Shown here in pieces: positions 1-9,786 of a stretch of 64,000 bases of DNA (position 1 is the stretch's first letter; every line of letters starts with the position of its first letter). The stretch lies in assembly GCA_004554775.1 (NCBI GenBank), contig SFKI01000016.1:28859-92858 (forward strand), given 5' to 3'. Made by a program: the position numbers and the translations under genes. The notes beneath the pieces are model-generated. The model saw nothing but the letters and a program-made list of their open reading frames with translations. It was not told the DNA's origin and did no database searches. Origin of the DNA: Subdoligranulum variabile. GTDB taxonomy: Bacteria > Bacillota > Clostridia > Oscillospirales > Ruminococcaceae.

Positions 1-72
1 CAGCACATCCATGACACCTGCCGTGAACATGCCGCGCATCGCACCGCCTTCTAAGACCAATCCTGTTTTCAT
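1..72 (-). CDS. Patatin-like phospholipase, N-terminal part (runs off the window)
   Basis: The first 24 codons of a minus-strand gene that continues beyond the left edge. They encode a start Met followed by KTGLVLEGGAMRGMF, which matches the beginning of bacterial patatin-like (RssA/YjjU-type) lipid acyl hydrolases: a short strand and then the glycine-rich GGAMRG oxyanion-hole loop. The catalytic GxSxG serine would lie further left and cannot be checked. The start is the only ATG in frame before the AT-rich upstream region. Family-level call only; substrate unknown. Confidence 0.75.
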   Translation of the reverse strand, partial: MKTGLVLEGGAMRGMFTAGVMDVL

Positions 73-255
73 ACATTACGCTCCACATCGCTTTGTTTTT
101 GTCTATTATATCAGATTTTTATGAAAAAAGGAAGTGCTTCAGGCTTTCCGATTTACCAGTAAAAGTTGTACTCTTATGTCACCAACAAAAACCGAGTTGG
201 TTCCCAAAACAGAGGGCAAGCAAAACGCCCCGGAAAAAGAAAGTAAGGGTACAAA

Positions 256-411
256 ATGAAGTACGAAATCGTAGGTATCGCACACGCAGTCGGCGACTTT
301 ACGCCCCCTGCGGGCAAAAACGCGGACACCGTCCGGCACTATGGCGTGCATCTGCACCGCAAAGGCACCATCCCGTTATTGCGGCAGCATAGGGTTTATG
401 TTATAATTTAG
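256..411 (+). CDS. Small hypothetical ORF, possibly a gene remnant
   Basis: A 51-codon frame begins MKYEIVGIAHAVGDF and has coding-like composition over its first 40 residues. Its last codons overlap the strong promoter of the following methyltransferase, which is unusual for an intact gene and suggests the 3' part was lost. There is no clear Shine-Dalgarno beyond a weak AAGGGT. I do not recognise a family. It could be a real small protein or the 5' stub of a longer one. Confidence 0.3.
   Translation: MKYEIVGIAHAVGDFTPPAGKNADTVRHYGVHLHRKGTIPLLRQHRVYVII
379..407 (+). promoter_or_regulatory. Sigma-A promoter with extended -10 for the methyltransferase-tenA pair
   Basis: TTGCGG at 379-384, a 17-bp spacer, and a perfect TATAAT at 402-407 preceded by TGT (extended -10). 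It sits about 75 bp upstream of the methyltransferase start. Confidence 0.65.
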
Positions 412-482
412 CCTGTAAAATGACGGCGCTTGGGGTGGAAAAATCCGGCGCGGCACGCTAAAAAAGAAAGGAACCTTCTAAA

Positions 483-1178
483 ATGAAACCCAAATTTGAT
501 GGCTATGCAGCCCAATATGATGCCTGGTTTATGGAAAACGACAACCTGTTCTAGAGTGAGCTGCGGTTGTTCCAGCGGGCACTGGGGGATATTTCCGGCC
601 AGCGCGTGCTTTCTGTGGGCTGCGGCAGCGGCCTGTTTGAGAGTATGATCGATCACAGCGGCATCGAGGGCATCGAGCCTTCCCGCGATATGGGCGCGAT
701 TGCCCAGAAGCGCGGTGTGAACGTCATCGCTTTCGGCGCTATCGAGGATGCTGACCTGGAGGAGAATGCCTACGATGTGATCTACCTCAACGGCAGCTCC
801 AGCTATATGGAGGATCTGCACAAGGCTTTCGCTGTCTGCAAAAAGGCTCTGAAACCGGGCGGGCGCTTCATCTCGTTGGATGTGCCCAAAGAGAGTGCTT
901 TCGGCTTTATGTATCTGCTGGCTAAGAATCTGGGCACCTTTGACCATCCTTATCTGAACGGGGTAATGCCCCAGCTGCCCTACCCGCTGGAGCTGTGCAG
1001 CGCCGGTGTATGGCACTCCACCGAGGAGAAGATCCATGTGCTGAAAGACCTCGGTTTCCATGACTTTGACTACTGCCAGACTTTGCTGAAGAACCCGATG
1101 TACACCAACGAGGATGCCGAGGACGCTGTGCCCGGCTACCAGAGCGGCGGCTATGTTGCCATCATTGCCCGCAAATGA
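483..1178 (+). pseudogene. Class I SAM-dependent methyltransferase interrupted by an amber codon
   Basis: Read from ATG 483 the frame gives MKPKFDGYAAQYDAWFMEND, the usual N-terminus of small class I methyltransferases, then meets TAG at 552-554 (codon 24). It continues in the same frame for about 207 more codons. The downstream part holds SAM-binding motif I (VLSVGCGSG), an acidic position near IEPS and the post-II region LKPGGRFISLD. Without the stop the protein would be 231 residues, normal for the family. Everything downstream is intact and the 3' end overlaps tenA by ATGA, so this is either a very recent nonsense mutation or a sequencing error. Internal initiation (for example the TTG at 567) would give a protein lacking the N-terminal cap helix. 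Substrate unknown. Confidence 0.75.
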
Positions 1179-1858
1179 AGATAGAAGCAAGCGGGAAACT
1201 CTCGCAAAAGATCGCTGTCCTTGCGGAAAAACTCTGGCCACGGTATCTTTGCCACCCTTTTATCACCCAGATGGCAGACGGCACCCTGCCTTTAGAGAAA
1301 TTCCGCTATTATATGCTGCAGGATTACCTGTACCTGCGGGATTACACAAAGATCTTAGCGGCGATCTTGCAAAAGGCTGATACGTTTGAACAGATCCGCT
1401 TTTTGAGCGGTGAGATCGAAAGCACCCTCGGCGAAACCTATCGCACCCATATTCCCTACATGCAGCGCCTTGGCATCACCGAAGAGGAGATCCGCCAGGC
1501 GCACACGCACATTGACAATTGTGCTTACAGTCATTATATGCTGTGCGAGGCCCAGAACGGAAATGTGCTGACCGGGTTGGTGGCGCTTTTGAACTGCTCC
1601 TGGAGTTATGCGTACATTGCCGAGCAGATGGTCCAGCGCTATCCCCAGGCACTGCAAAATAAGACCTACGGTGCCTGGTTTGCAGGCTATCTTTCGGAGG
1701 AATACCGCAAAGCCAACCAGGATCTGATCGACCGCATCGACGCGCTGGCGGCGTCCATTTCCCCGCAGGAGGAAAATCACCTGTGCGAGCTGTTTGAGAA
1801 GTGCTGTCTTTTCGATCTGCGCTTTTGGGATATGGCCTATGCCATGGGAAACCGCTGA
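1175..1858 (+). CDS. tenA: TenA family protein (thiaminase II / aminopyrimidine aminohydrolase-like)
   Basis: A 227-residue all-helical TenA/HO-like protein. TenA enzymes hydrolyse degraded thiamine pyrimidines for salvage into HMP, in the cytoplasm. Visible hallmarks are the substrate-site Asp50 (LQDYLYL), the nucleophile region LLNCSWSY with Cys141, and FWDM near the C-terminus. The last places Asp219 where classical TenA has a catalytic glutamate. The start ATG overlaps the methyltransferase stop (ATGA), so the two are translationally coupled. No TPP riboswitch is visible upstream. Loss of the canonical glutamate makes the exact activity uncertain, so it may act on a related amine. A hairpin terminator closes the pair. 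Confidence 0.85.
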   Translation: MKIEASGKLSQKIAVLAEKLWPRYLCHPFITQMADGTLPLEKFRYYMLQDYLYLRDYTKILAAILQKADTFEQIRFLSGEIESTLGETYRTHIPYMQRLGITEEEIRQAHTHIDNCAYSHYMLCEAQNGNVLTGLVALLNCSWSYAYIAEQMVQRYPQALQNKTYGAWFAGYLSEEYRKANQDLIDRIDALAASISPQEENHLCELFEKCCLFDLRFWDMAYAMGNR

Positions 1859-1908
1859 AGGGTTTGCATTTTTCGATAACTATAACAAGGTAAATTGGTA
1901 CTCACAAG

Positions 1909-1963
1909 GGCTTGCAGTAGTTCAGGATACTAAAGTATCCTGCTGCTGCGAGCCTTTTGTTTT
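1909..1963 (+). terminator. Rho-independent terminator of the methyltransferase-tenA operon
   Basis: A long stem: 1909-1930 pairs with 1935-1954, with CAGGATAC / GTATCCTG at its tip, followed by a T-rich tail (TTTTGTTTT). Confidence 0.85.
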
Positions 1964-2112
1964 GTGTGTAAACGTTACCCGCCGTTTACATCTGCTTTAC
2001 CAGTCGCGGCCCGTCAGCCCGCCCGCCGGGCCAAAAAGCAACGCCGTATCATATGGTCAGGGCCGCTCTGACCAATTTGGCCGGCACCGGATTTTTACAA
2101 TAACGCCCCGCG

Positions 2113-2150
2113 CCCCGCCAAAGCTTTACGCAAACTTGGCGGGGATTTGG
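2113..2150 (+). terminator. Second hairpin just upstream of the ABC-operon promoter
   Basis: CCCCGCCAA (2113-2121) pairs with TTGGCGGGG (2136-2144), followed by a T/G-rich stretch. It would stop any read-through before the next promoter. The 1964-2112 stretch between the two hairpins shows nothing recognisable. Confidence 0.55.
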
Positions 2151-2179
2151 TTGTTTGGGGGGCTTAATTTCCGTATAGT
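2151..2179 (+). promoter_or_regulatory. Promoter of the ABC importer operon
   Basis: TTGTTT (2151-2156), 17-bp spacer, TATAGT (2174-2179), 50 bp upstream of the lipoprotein gene. Confidence 0.5.
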
Positions 2180-2228
2180 TAGAGATGTTCCGACGAAATA
2201 TGAAAAAGAATGTTCAAAGGAGAACACA

Positions 2229-3341
2229 ATGAAAAACAACCGCAAGAAAGCTGCTGCCGTACTGTGCGGCACGATGATGGCCGCTTCCCTTTCCCTGACT
2301 GCCTGCGGCGGCGCTGCCACTGCCGAGACCGTAGACCTGCGCGAAGTTCCGCTGGACACCATTATTGAAAAAGCCAAGGAAGAGGGCCAGATCAACTCGG
2401 TCGGTATGCCGGATGACTGGGCCAACTGGCGCGGCAGCTGGGCCGCTGTGAGCGAGAAGTATGGCCTGACCCATGAGGATACAGACATGAGCTCTGCCGA
2501 GGAGCTTTCCACTTTCGAGACCGAAAAGGATGCCGCCACGAAGGATATCGGTGATGTCGGCCAGGCATTCGGCCCCACAGCCGTGAGCATGGACGTTGTG
2601 CAGCCCTACAAGGCCAGCACTTGGGATTCCATCCCCGACTGGGCCAAGGACCCCGACGGCAAGTGGTGCATCAGCTATGTGGGCACGATGAGCGCTATGG
2701 TCAACGCGGACCGCGTTTCCACCACCATTGATTCCTGGCAGGCACTGAAGGACAGCGGTGCCACCATCACCATCGGCGATGTCGTGCGCGGCGCGTCCTC
2801 GCAGATGGCGGTGCTTTCCTGCGCGTATGCACTGGGCGGCGGCATGGACAACCTCGACCCTGCGTTCGACTTCTTTAAAGAGATGGCCCAGGAGGGCCGC
2901 CTGGACGCCGGCACCTACAGCCAGGAGCGCATGGACCGTGCCGAGATCGACGTGCTGCTGACCTGGGATTACCTGACCCTGCAATACCGCGACCTGACCA
3001 AAGCCAGCGTGCCCGATGCCAATATTGAGTGCCATGTCATGAGGGACGGCGCTTTGCAGTCCGGCTATGCGCTTGTCATCAACAAATACGCCCCGCACCC
3101 CTACGCTGCCGCCGCGACCGTGGAATATCTGCTGAGCGATGAGGGCCAGATCAACCGTGCCGAAGGGTATGCCCGCCCCATCCGCAGCGATGTAGAGCTG
3201 CCCGCCGAGCTTTCCGCCAAGATGATCGCCGACGATGAGTACACCGACACCATCCCCCTGACCGACAACGATGCCGTGACTGCCGCCTGCACTGAGATCG
3301 CCACCCGCTGGGAGGAAGAGATCATCCCCCTGATGGGCTGA
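2229..3341 (+). CDS. ABC transporter substrate-binding lipoprotein (iron/polyamine-type family 1)
   Basis: A 370-residue extracellular solute-binding protein. It starts at the ATG that follows AAAGGAG (2216-2222) with 6-nt spacing. A basic n-region, hydrophobic stretch and lipobox LTAC (Cys26) mark it as a lipoprotein. The mature part has the two-lobed periplasmic-binding fold of the AfuA/PotD group (segments such as GKWCISYVGTMSAMVNA, and RPIRSDVELP near the end). It would capture a small ligand outside the membrane and deliver it to the two permeases encoded 15 bp downstream. Related proteins bind ferric iron, polyamines, thiamine or phosphonates. The adjacent PHP-type hydrolase suggests a phosphorylated or ester ligand, but this is inference. 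Confidence 0.85.
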   Translation: MKNNRKKAAAVLCGTMMAASLSLTACGGAATAETVDLREVPLDTIIEKAKEEGQINSVGMPDDWANWRGSWAAVSEKYGLTHEDTDMSSAEELSTFETEKDAATKDIGDVGQAFGPTAVSMDVVQPYKASTWDSIPDWAKDPDGKWCISYVGTMSAMVNADRVSTTIDSWQALKDSGATITIGDVVRGASSQMAVLSCAYALGGGMDNLDPAFDFFKEMAQEGRLDAGTYSQERMDRAEIDVLLTWDYLTLQYRDLTKASVPDANIECHVMRDGALQSGYALVINKYAPHPYAAAATVEYLLSDEGQINRAEGYARPIRSDVELPAELSAKMIADDEYTDTIPLTDNDAVTAACTEIATRWEEEIIPLMG

Positions 3342-3356
3342 TGGGAGCAATTTTGT

Positions 3357-4205
3357 ATGCTGCAACAAATCAAACGCACCGGCAGCCGCTGCCTGCTGCT
3401 GGTGCCCCTGGGGCTGATCGTACTGCTGTTTGAGTGCGTACCGCTTGTCAGCATGTTTGTAAAAGCCTTTTCCGAAAACGGGCATTTCAGCCTGGCGCAG
3501 TTTGGCACCATTGCCCGCCAGCTGGTGTACACCACGGCCATCGTCAACAGCCTGTGGGTCACGATGCTGTCTACCATCGTGGGGTTGATCATCGACTTTT
3601 TCCTCGCGCTGGCATTGTACAGCGATCACGGCCGCAAAAAGACGCTGTATCTTTCGCTGCTGAATCTGACCTCCACCTTCTCCGGTGTGCCGCTGACCAT
3701 TGCATTTATCACGATGCTGGGCACTTCCGGCGTGCTGGTGCTGCTGGGCAAGCAGTTGGGCATCAGTCTGCTGGCCAACTACAACCTGTACTCGATGGGC
3801 GGTATGTTCATCATCTATGCGTACTTTCAGATTCCGATGGGCACGCTGCTGTTGCTGCCCACCGTGGATAAAGTGCGCCGGGAATGGAAAGAAGCCGCCC
3901 GCCTGATGAACGCAGGCAGCATCCGCTTTTGGCTGCAGGTGGGCATCCCGGTGATGATGCCGGGCATCCTGGGCACCTTCAACATGCTGTTTGCCAATGC
4001 CGTGGCCGCGTACGCCACGCCGTATCTGCTGATCAATAACAGCATTGCGCTGCTGCCCATCAAAATCGTTGACATGTTTGTGGGCGATATCCGCCAGCGG
4101 CCTGAGCTGGGCAGCGCCCTCTCGCTGGTTTTGCTGGGCATTGTGGTGCTTGAAATCTGCCTGAGCAACCTTGTAAAACGGCATTTTGAGAAAGGAACCC
4201 GGTAA
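3357..4205 (+). CDS. ABC transporter permease (first subunit)
   Basis: A 282-residue membrane protein with about six transmembrane segments. It carries the cytoplasmic coupling loop of binding-protein-dependent importers (WKEAARLMNAGSIRFWLQVG followed by IPVMMPG), i.e. the EAA motif that contacts the ATPase. It resembles PotB/FbpB-type permeases. It lies 15 bp after the lipoprotein gene and 2 bp before the second permease, so the three are clearly one operon. The start ATG is preceded by a weak GGGAG. Confidence 0.85.
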   Translation: MLQQIKRTGSRCLLLVPLGLIVLLFECVPLVSMFVKAFSENGHFSLAQFGTIARQLVYTTAIVNSLWVTMLSTIVGLIIDFFLALALYSDHGRKKTLYLSLLNLTSTFSGVPLTIAFITMLGTSGVLVLLGKQLGISLLANYNLYSMGGMFIIYAYFQIPMGTLLLLPTVDKVRREWKEAARLMNAGSIRFWLQVGIPVMMPGILGTFNMLFANAVAAYATPYLLINNSIALLPIKIVDMFVGDIRQRPELGSALSLVLLGIVVLEICLSNLVKRHFEKGTR

Positions 4206-4207
4206 CC

Positions 4208-4996
4208 ATGAACCAACATACACTCCCCAAGGCAATCTGGAAAACCATCGTTGCCGTGTTTCTTTTGATGCCGCTCGTCGTCACGGTGGTCTACGCGTTC
4301 TCGGAACGGTGGGTGCACATTCTGCCCGAGGGCTTTACCCTGCATTATCTCGCCGCCACGCTGACCAACCAGAAATTCCTGCTCGGCATCGGGCGCGGAC
4401 TGCTGATCTCCTTTGTGCCGGTCGCTATCACAAATGTCAGCGTACTGCTGGCGTTGTACGTGGTCATCGTCTATCTGCCGGGGCTGGAAAAAATCGTGCA
4501 GCTGCTTTGCCTGATTCCCACCACGCTGAACGGCATCATCCTGGCAACCTCGGTGCTGGGCACCTACGCGGGTACCAGCACGATTTTGGCCAACCGCATT
4601 GTGATGCTTAGCTTCATCTACTGCGTGTTTATTATGCCCATGACCTATCAGGGCCTGCGCAACAGCCTGTATGCGGTCAACACCCGCGGCCTGCTGGAAG
4701 CAGCCGAGATGCTGGGCGCACGGCGATTTCACAGCTTTTTGACCATTGTGGTACCGGCCATTCTGCCGGGGCTTTGCAACTCGGCTCTGATGTGCCTTTC
4801 CGGGCTGTTCGGTGACTTTGCCATCATCAAAATCATCGCATCCTCGCAGTTCGAGACCGCCCAGTCCTACCTGTACCGCAACCGCGCACAGGACACCCAG
4901 GAATTAAGCGCCGCTGTTGTCATTCTGCTACTTATCACGCTGCTGATCAACTATCTTGTACACAAAAGTCAGGACCCGGCTGACCGGGTATCCTAA
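4208..4996 (+). CDS. ABC transporter permease (second subunit)
   Basis: A 262-residue PotC/FbpB-like permease, again with about six hydrophobic helices and an EAA loop (LLEAAEMLGARRFHSFLTIV then PAILPG). It pairs with the preceding permease to form the heterodimeric channel. It is translated from an ATG only 2 bp after the preceding stop, so it is probably coupled. Its stop lies 10 bp before the ATPase start, with that gene's AAGGAG in between. Confidence 0.85.
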   Translation: MNQHTLPKAIWKTIVAVFLLMPLVVTVVYAFSERWVHILPEGFTLHYLAATLTNQKFLLGIGRGLLISFVPVAITNVSVLLALYVVIVYLPGLEKIVQLLCLIPTTLNGIILATSVLGTYAGTSTILANRIVMLSFIYCVFIMPMTYQGLRNSLYAVNTRGLLEAAEMLGARRFHSFLTIVVPAILPGLCNSALMCLSGLFGDFAIIKIIASSQFETAQSYLYRNRAQDTQELSAAVVILLLITLLINYLVHKSQDPADRVS

Positions 4997-5006
4997 GGAG
5001 TCCGCC

Positions 5007-6025
<1,019 letters not shown>

Positions 6026-6029
<4 letters not shown>

Positions 6030-7084
6030 AAAAGGATTGCTTCGGCGGCCCCGGCCAGTGGTACAAGGGCAATTTGCACTCCCACACCACCAACTCAGAC
6101 GGGCACTTGACCCCGGCGCAGGCTGTGGCGCTGTTCCGCCAGTACGGCTACAGCTTTTTGTGCCTGAGCGAGCACGACTATTATACCGACCTGCGCGCCG
6201 AGCTGGATCGGGACGATTTTATTCTGCTGCCCGGCGTGGAGGCATCCAGCTGGCTGGTGCAGCTGCCCAGTGACCCCGCCGCGTTGCAGGAGCTGGCCGC
6301 GCTGAAAGAGAAAAACGCCTCGATGCCCGAACTGGTGCAGTTCTGCCGCACCCACGGCGCAGGACTGCGCAAGACCCACCACATCCACGGCATCTTGGGC
6401 AACGAAGCCATGCAAAAGGCGGCCGGAGACAATGTTTTGCACCATGGCGAACGCCTGACCCCGCCGGTGGCTGTGGGCGATTGGGACGGCTTGCAGGCTG
6501 CACAGCAGCTGACCGACTACCTGAAAAGCCGCGGCTGCTTTACCACCTACAACCACCCCACCTGGTCCCGCGTGGAGATGGCCGATGTCGTCGGCCTGCA
6601 AGGGGCCTGGGCCGTGGAAGTGTACAACTACGGTACCGAGGTAGAATGCGGCGAGGGCTACGACACCGTGTTTTGGAACGCGATGCTGCAAAAAGGCACG
6701 CAGGTAGGCTGTTTTGCATCGGACGACAACCACAACCCCGCCAAGTTCTTTGACGCACTGGGCGGCTGGGTCTGCGTGAAATCTGAGGAGTTGACCCACG
6801 AGGCCATCGTCAACCACCTGCTGGCCGGGGATTACTACGCGTCCTCCGGCCCCGAGATCATGCGTTGGGGTGTGGACGGCAACGAAGTATATCTGGAGTG
6901 CTCCCCTGCTGCGCGCATCAACTTTATTGCGGGCGGGCTCGTAGGCGGCAGCGAGACGATCCTGGAGCACGAAAGCCCGCTGACCCACGGCCTGCACACG
7001 CTGCACGGCGGCGAAAGCTGGATCCGCGGCGAGGTCATCGACCACCAGGGCCGCCGCGCCTGGACAAATCCCATCTGGCTGTAA
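6026..7084 (+). CDS. CehA/McbA-family PHP-type metallohydrolase
   Basis: A 352-residue cytoplasmic protein of the PHP superfamily. The first metal cluster is visible at GNLHSHTTNSDG (His18, His20, Asp25), followed by LSEHDYY (Glu49, His50). Further metal-binding segments are TYNHPTW and FASDDNHN. CehA/McbA relatives hydrolyse esters or phosphodiesters. The gene is translationally coupled (ATGA overlap) to the importer ATPase, so it probably acts on whatever the transporter brings in. This makes a phosphorylated or esterified substrate likely, but the exact compound cannot be read from sequence. It is the last gene before a bidirectional terminator. Confidence 0.8.
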
Positions 7085-7103
7085 GCCTATTATAGTAAGG
7101 TAT

Positions 7104-7158
7104 GTAAAAACAAACTGCCTTGCGGGGAGGTTTTCCCTGCAAGGCAGTTTGTTTTTAC
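7104..7158. terminator. Bidirectional terminator between convergent operons
   Basis: About 20 bp of nearly perfect stem (GTAAAAACAAACTGCCTTGC pairing with its complement ending at 7158), with A-rich and T-rich flanks that make U-tails on both strands. It ends the ABC/PHP operon (+) and the ECF operon (-). Confidence 0.9.
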
Positions 7159-7180
7159 GTTTTGTATTATTTATTTATCA

Positions 7181-8011
7181 TTATACAAAAGGATTATAAA
7201 AGCGGCCAAACTTGATGGTGATGGCCAGGCTGACCAGGAGCAGCGCGGCACCGAGAGCCAGGGCGATGAAATCACGCCGGGAGAAGGGGCGGCGGACGTA
7301 CCAGGTACGCTTGCTGCCCTTGCCGAAACCGCGCAGTTCCATCGCGTTGGAGATGACGTCGATACGGTTGAGGCTCGTTAAGATCAGCGGCAGCAGAATG
7401 TTGACCGAATTTTTCAGCCGCTTAAAGAACGGCTCGCTGCGGCCAAGCTCCACGCCGCGGGCCTGCTGTGCCTGGCTGATGCTGTGGTAGTCGCGCTGGA
7501 TATCGGGGATATAACGCAGTGCGATGGCGACCGAGTAGCCGATTTTGTACGATACACCGATGCTGTTCAAGCTTGCTGCAAACTCGCTGGGGTCGGTAGC
7601 CGAGATGAACAGGATCGCCACCGGCAGCGCCACGAAATATTTGAGCGAGATATTGAACAAATAAAATAGCTGTTCGGCCGTGATATCGTACCGCCAGAAC
7701 AGGTGGCACAGCACCGTGCGGGTGCCGTACAGTGTGGTGCCCTGGTTGGGGTCAAACAGGAAGATAAACAGATCGTTCAGCAGCAAAAACACCAGCATGA
7801 AAACCAGCATAAAGCTGACTTCCTTGATTTTAATGCGGCTGAGCTTGAACGACACAAAGCTGACGACCATCAGCCCCAGCAGCACCCAGGTATTATAGGT
7901 GATCATGCTGGCAAAGGTGAACAGCAGAAAAAACGCCAGCTTGGTGGTGCCGGTAAGCTGGTGCACCACACTTTTGCGCGGCAGGTAGTTTAAAACGGTC
8001 TTAGCAGCCAT
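7181..8011 (-). CDS. ECF transporter T component (EcfT/CbiQ family)
   Basis: A 276-residue integral membrane protein, the energy-coupling scaffold of an energy-coupling-factor importer. It has about five or six hydrophobic helices and the two Ala/Leu-Arg-Gly coupling motifs that slot into the ATPase grooves (QQARGVEL and AMELRGFG). Start ATG 8011 is used because the longer frame overlaps the ATPase coding sequence without its own ribosome site. The first codons overlap the ATPase 3' end by 11 bp, so the two are coupled. It is the last gene of the operon S - A1A2 - T, a dedicated (group I) ECF layout. Confidence 0.9.
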   Translation of the reverse strand: MAAKTVLNYLPRKSVVHQLTGTTKLAFFLLFTFASMITYNTWVLLGLMVVSFVSFKLSRIKIKEVSFMLVFMLVFLLLNDLFIFLFDPNQGTTLYGTRTVLCHLFWRYDITAEQLFYLFNISLKYFVALPVAILFISATDPSEFAASLNSIGVSYKIGYSVAIALRYIPDIQRDYHSISQAQQARGVELGRSEPFFKRLKNSVNILLPLILTSLNRIDVISNAMELRGFGKGSKRTWYVRRPFSRRDFIALALGAALLLVSLAITIKFGRFYNPFV

Positions 8012-9722
8012 GGGCGCGCACCTCCCTGTCGGCGGCAATGAACCGCTCCACAAAATCCTCAGCCGGGGCAATGCCGCAGCGGTTGGCCAGCGTGTACAGG
8101 CTGGTTTCCTTTAAAGCTGCACGCTCGATGAGTTCCGGGTCGCACAGCACGGCGGATGCACTGCGGTCGGCAATCAGCTGCCCATCACAGAACACCAGCG
8201 CGCGCGGGGTGTATTCCAGCATCAGGTGCATATCGTGGGTGATCATGACCACGGTCACGCCGCGCGCGTTCAGCCCCTGCAAAAACTCCATAATGTCGGT
8301 GTAATGGCGGAAATCCTGGCCGGCGGTAGGCTCGTCGAGCAGAATCAGTTCGGGGTCCTGCACCAGCACGCTGGCGATGGTAACGCGCTTTTTCTGGCCG
8401 AAGCTCAGCGCCGAGACCGGCCAGTTGCGGAACGGATACAGGCCGCAGACTTTCAGCGTATCTTCGACCTTTTTCTGAATCTGCTCATCGGTCATCCCAC
8501 TGCCCTGCAGGGCCATGGCGACCTCGTCGTAGATCATCGTTTTCGAGATCATCTGGTTCGGGTTCTGCATCACATAGCCGATGTGCTTGGCGCGGCGGCG
8601 GATGTTTTCATCTTTCAGGTCCTTGCCGTTCAGGTAAATTTCGCCCGAGTCCTGCGTTTCAAACCCGCAGATCAGCTTGGAAAGGGTCGATTTGCCTGCG
8701 CCGTTGCGGCCCACGATGCTGACCATCTCGCCCTTGCCGATGGAAAAGCTGACGTTTTGCAGCGTGTGCTGGCCCTTGTTGTAGCCGAAGCAGAGGTTTT
8801 TCACTTCCAGCAGCGGCTCCGGGGCGGGTTTGGGGGCGGGCAGCGGTTCGGCCTGGAACCAGCTGTGCAAGCGGGCGGTGTCGGCCTCGTCCAGCACCAC
8901 CGAATGGATGTGCGCAGGGTGTTTTTCGGGCGTGACGGCAATGCCCGCGTAACGCATGGCCGTGACATAGAGCGGCTCACGGATGCCGTTTTCGGCCAGC
9001 AGCGAACCGGAGAGCAGCTCGTCAGGGCACAGGTCAGCCAGAATGCGGCCCTCATTGATCAGCACGATGCGGTCGACATTGCGCCAGAGCACATCCTCCA
9101 GGCGGTGCTCAATAATCAACACGGTGGTGTCGGTTTTTTGTTGGATGGTGTCGATCAGCTCGATAGCCTGCTTGCCGGTGGCGGGGTCGAGGTTGGCCAG
9201 TGGCTCATCGAACAGCAGAATTTTCACGTCGTCCACCATGACGCCCGCCAGGCTGACGCGCTGCTTCTGCCCGCCGGAAAGCTCATGCGGGGCAAAACCG
9301 AGGTGGTTCTCGATGCCCACCAGTTCGGCGGCATGCTGCACGATCTCCTTCATTTCCGGCTGCGGGGTGCAGTTATTCTCCAGCGAAAAGGCAATGTCCT
9401 CCCCCACCGTCAGGCCGATGAACTGGCCGTCCGGATCCTGCAGCACGGTGCCCACGTGGCCCGCCAGCTCAAAAATGCTGCTGTGCGGGGCGTCCACACC
9501 ATCCACCGTCAGGGTGCCGCTGCACGCGCCGGGGTTGGAGAAGGGGTTCAAGCCATTGATGCAGGCGGCCAGCGTGCTTTTGCCGCTGCCCGAGGGGCCC
9601 GCGATGAGCACACGCTCGCCGGGGTAGATATCCAGGTTGATGTCCTGCAGGGTGGGCTTTTTCTGTGCCCGATACTGGAACGAGAAATTTTTAAAGGAAA
9701 TGATGGGGGTCTTTGCAGCCAT
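8001..9722 (-). CDS. ECF transporter double ATPase (two ABC domains fused, YkoD-like)
   Basis: A 573-residue protein with two complete ABC ATPase domains in tandem. Domain 1: Walker A AGPSGSGKST (41-50), signature LSGGQKQR (148-155), Walker B ILLFDEP (168-174). Domain 2: GRNGAGKST (338-346), signature LSFGQKKR (439-446), Walker B LILLDEP (459-465). It replaces the usual EcfA1/EcfA2 pair and powers the T and S components. The start is the ATG at 9722, which follows GAGGTG. A terminator-like hairpin separates it from the S gene upstream, so it may be made in smaller amounts than S. Confidence 0.9.
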   Translation of the reverse strand: MAAKTPIISFKNFSFQYRAQKKPTLQDINLDIYPGERVLIAGPSGSGKSTLAACINGLNPFSNPGACSGTLTVDGVDAPHSSIFELAGHVGTVLQDPDGQFIGLTVGEDIAFSLENNCTPQPEMKEIVQHAAELVGIENHLGFAPHELSGGQKQRVSLAGVMVDDVKILLFDEPLANLDPATGKQAIELIDTIQQKTDTTVLIIEHRLEDVLWRNVDRIVLINEGRILADLCPDELLSGSLLAENGIREPLYVTAMRYAGIAVTPEKHPAHIHSVVLDEADTARLHSWFQAEPLPAPKPAPEPLLEVKNLCFGYNKGQHTLQNVSFSIGKGEMVSIVGRNGAGKSTLSKLICGFETQDSGEIYLNGKDLKDENIRRRAKHIGYVMQNPNQMISKTMIYDEVAMALQGSGMTDEQIQKKVEDTLKVCGLYPFRNWPVSALSFGQKKRVTIASVLVQDPELILLDEPTAGQDFRHYTDIMEFLQGLNARGVTVVMITHDMHLMLEYTPRALVFCDGQLIADRSASAVLCDPELIERAALKETSLYTLANRCGIAPAEDFVERFIAADREVRAHGC

Positions 9723-9741
9723 ACGGCACCTCACAAACAAA

Positions 9742-9769
9742 GTGCCTTCCCGCCTATGTGGGAAGGCAC
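9742..9769 (-). terminator. Intra-operon hairpin between S component and ATPase genes
   Basis: A perfect 10-bp stem GTGCCTTCCC / GGGAAGGCAC with an 8-nt loop, followed on the minus strand by TTTGTTTG. It is weak as a full terminator but well placed to be a partial one, or an RNA-stability barrier, between the first and second genes. Confidence 0.5.
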
Positions 9770-9786
9770 AAGGGAAATATACGGGT

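Noticed and set aside
1859..2228. TPP riboswitch or T-box upstream of the ABC importer (tenA neighbourhood)
   Set aside because: No conserved TPP or T-box core sequences; only two hairpins and a promoter are seen.
2214..4235. Very long open frame on the minus strand opposite the ABC importer genes (also at 31206-32897, 53058-54563 and, on plus, 8226-9869)
   Set aside because: Products are rich in His/Gln/Arg/Ala in the pattern made by GC-biased third positions of the genuine gene opposite; no ribosome sites or family motifs.
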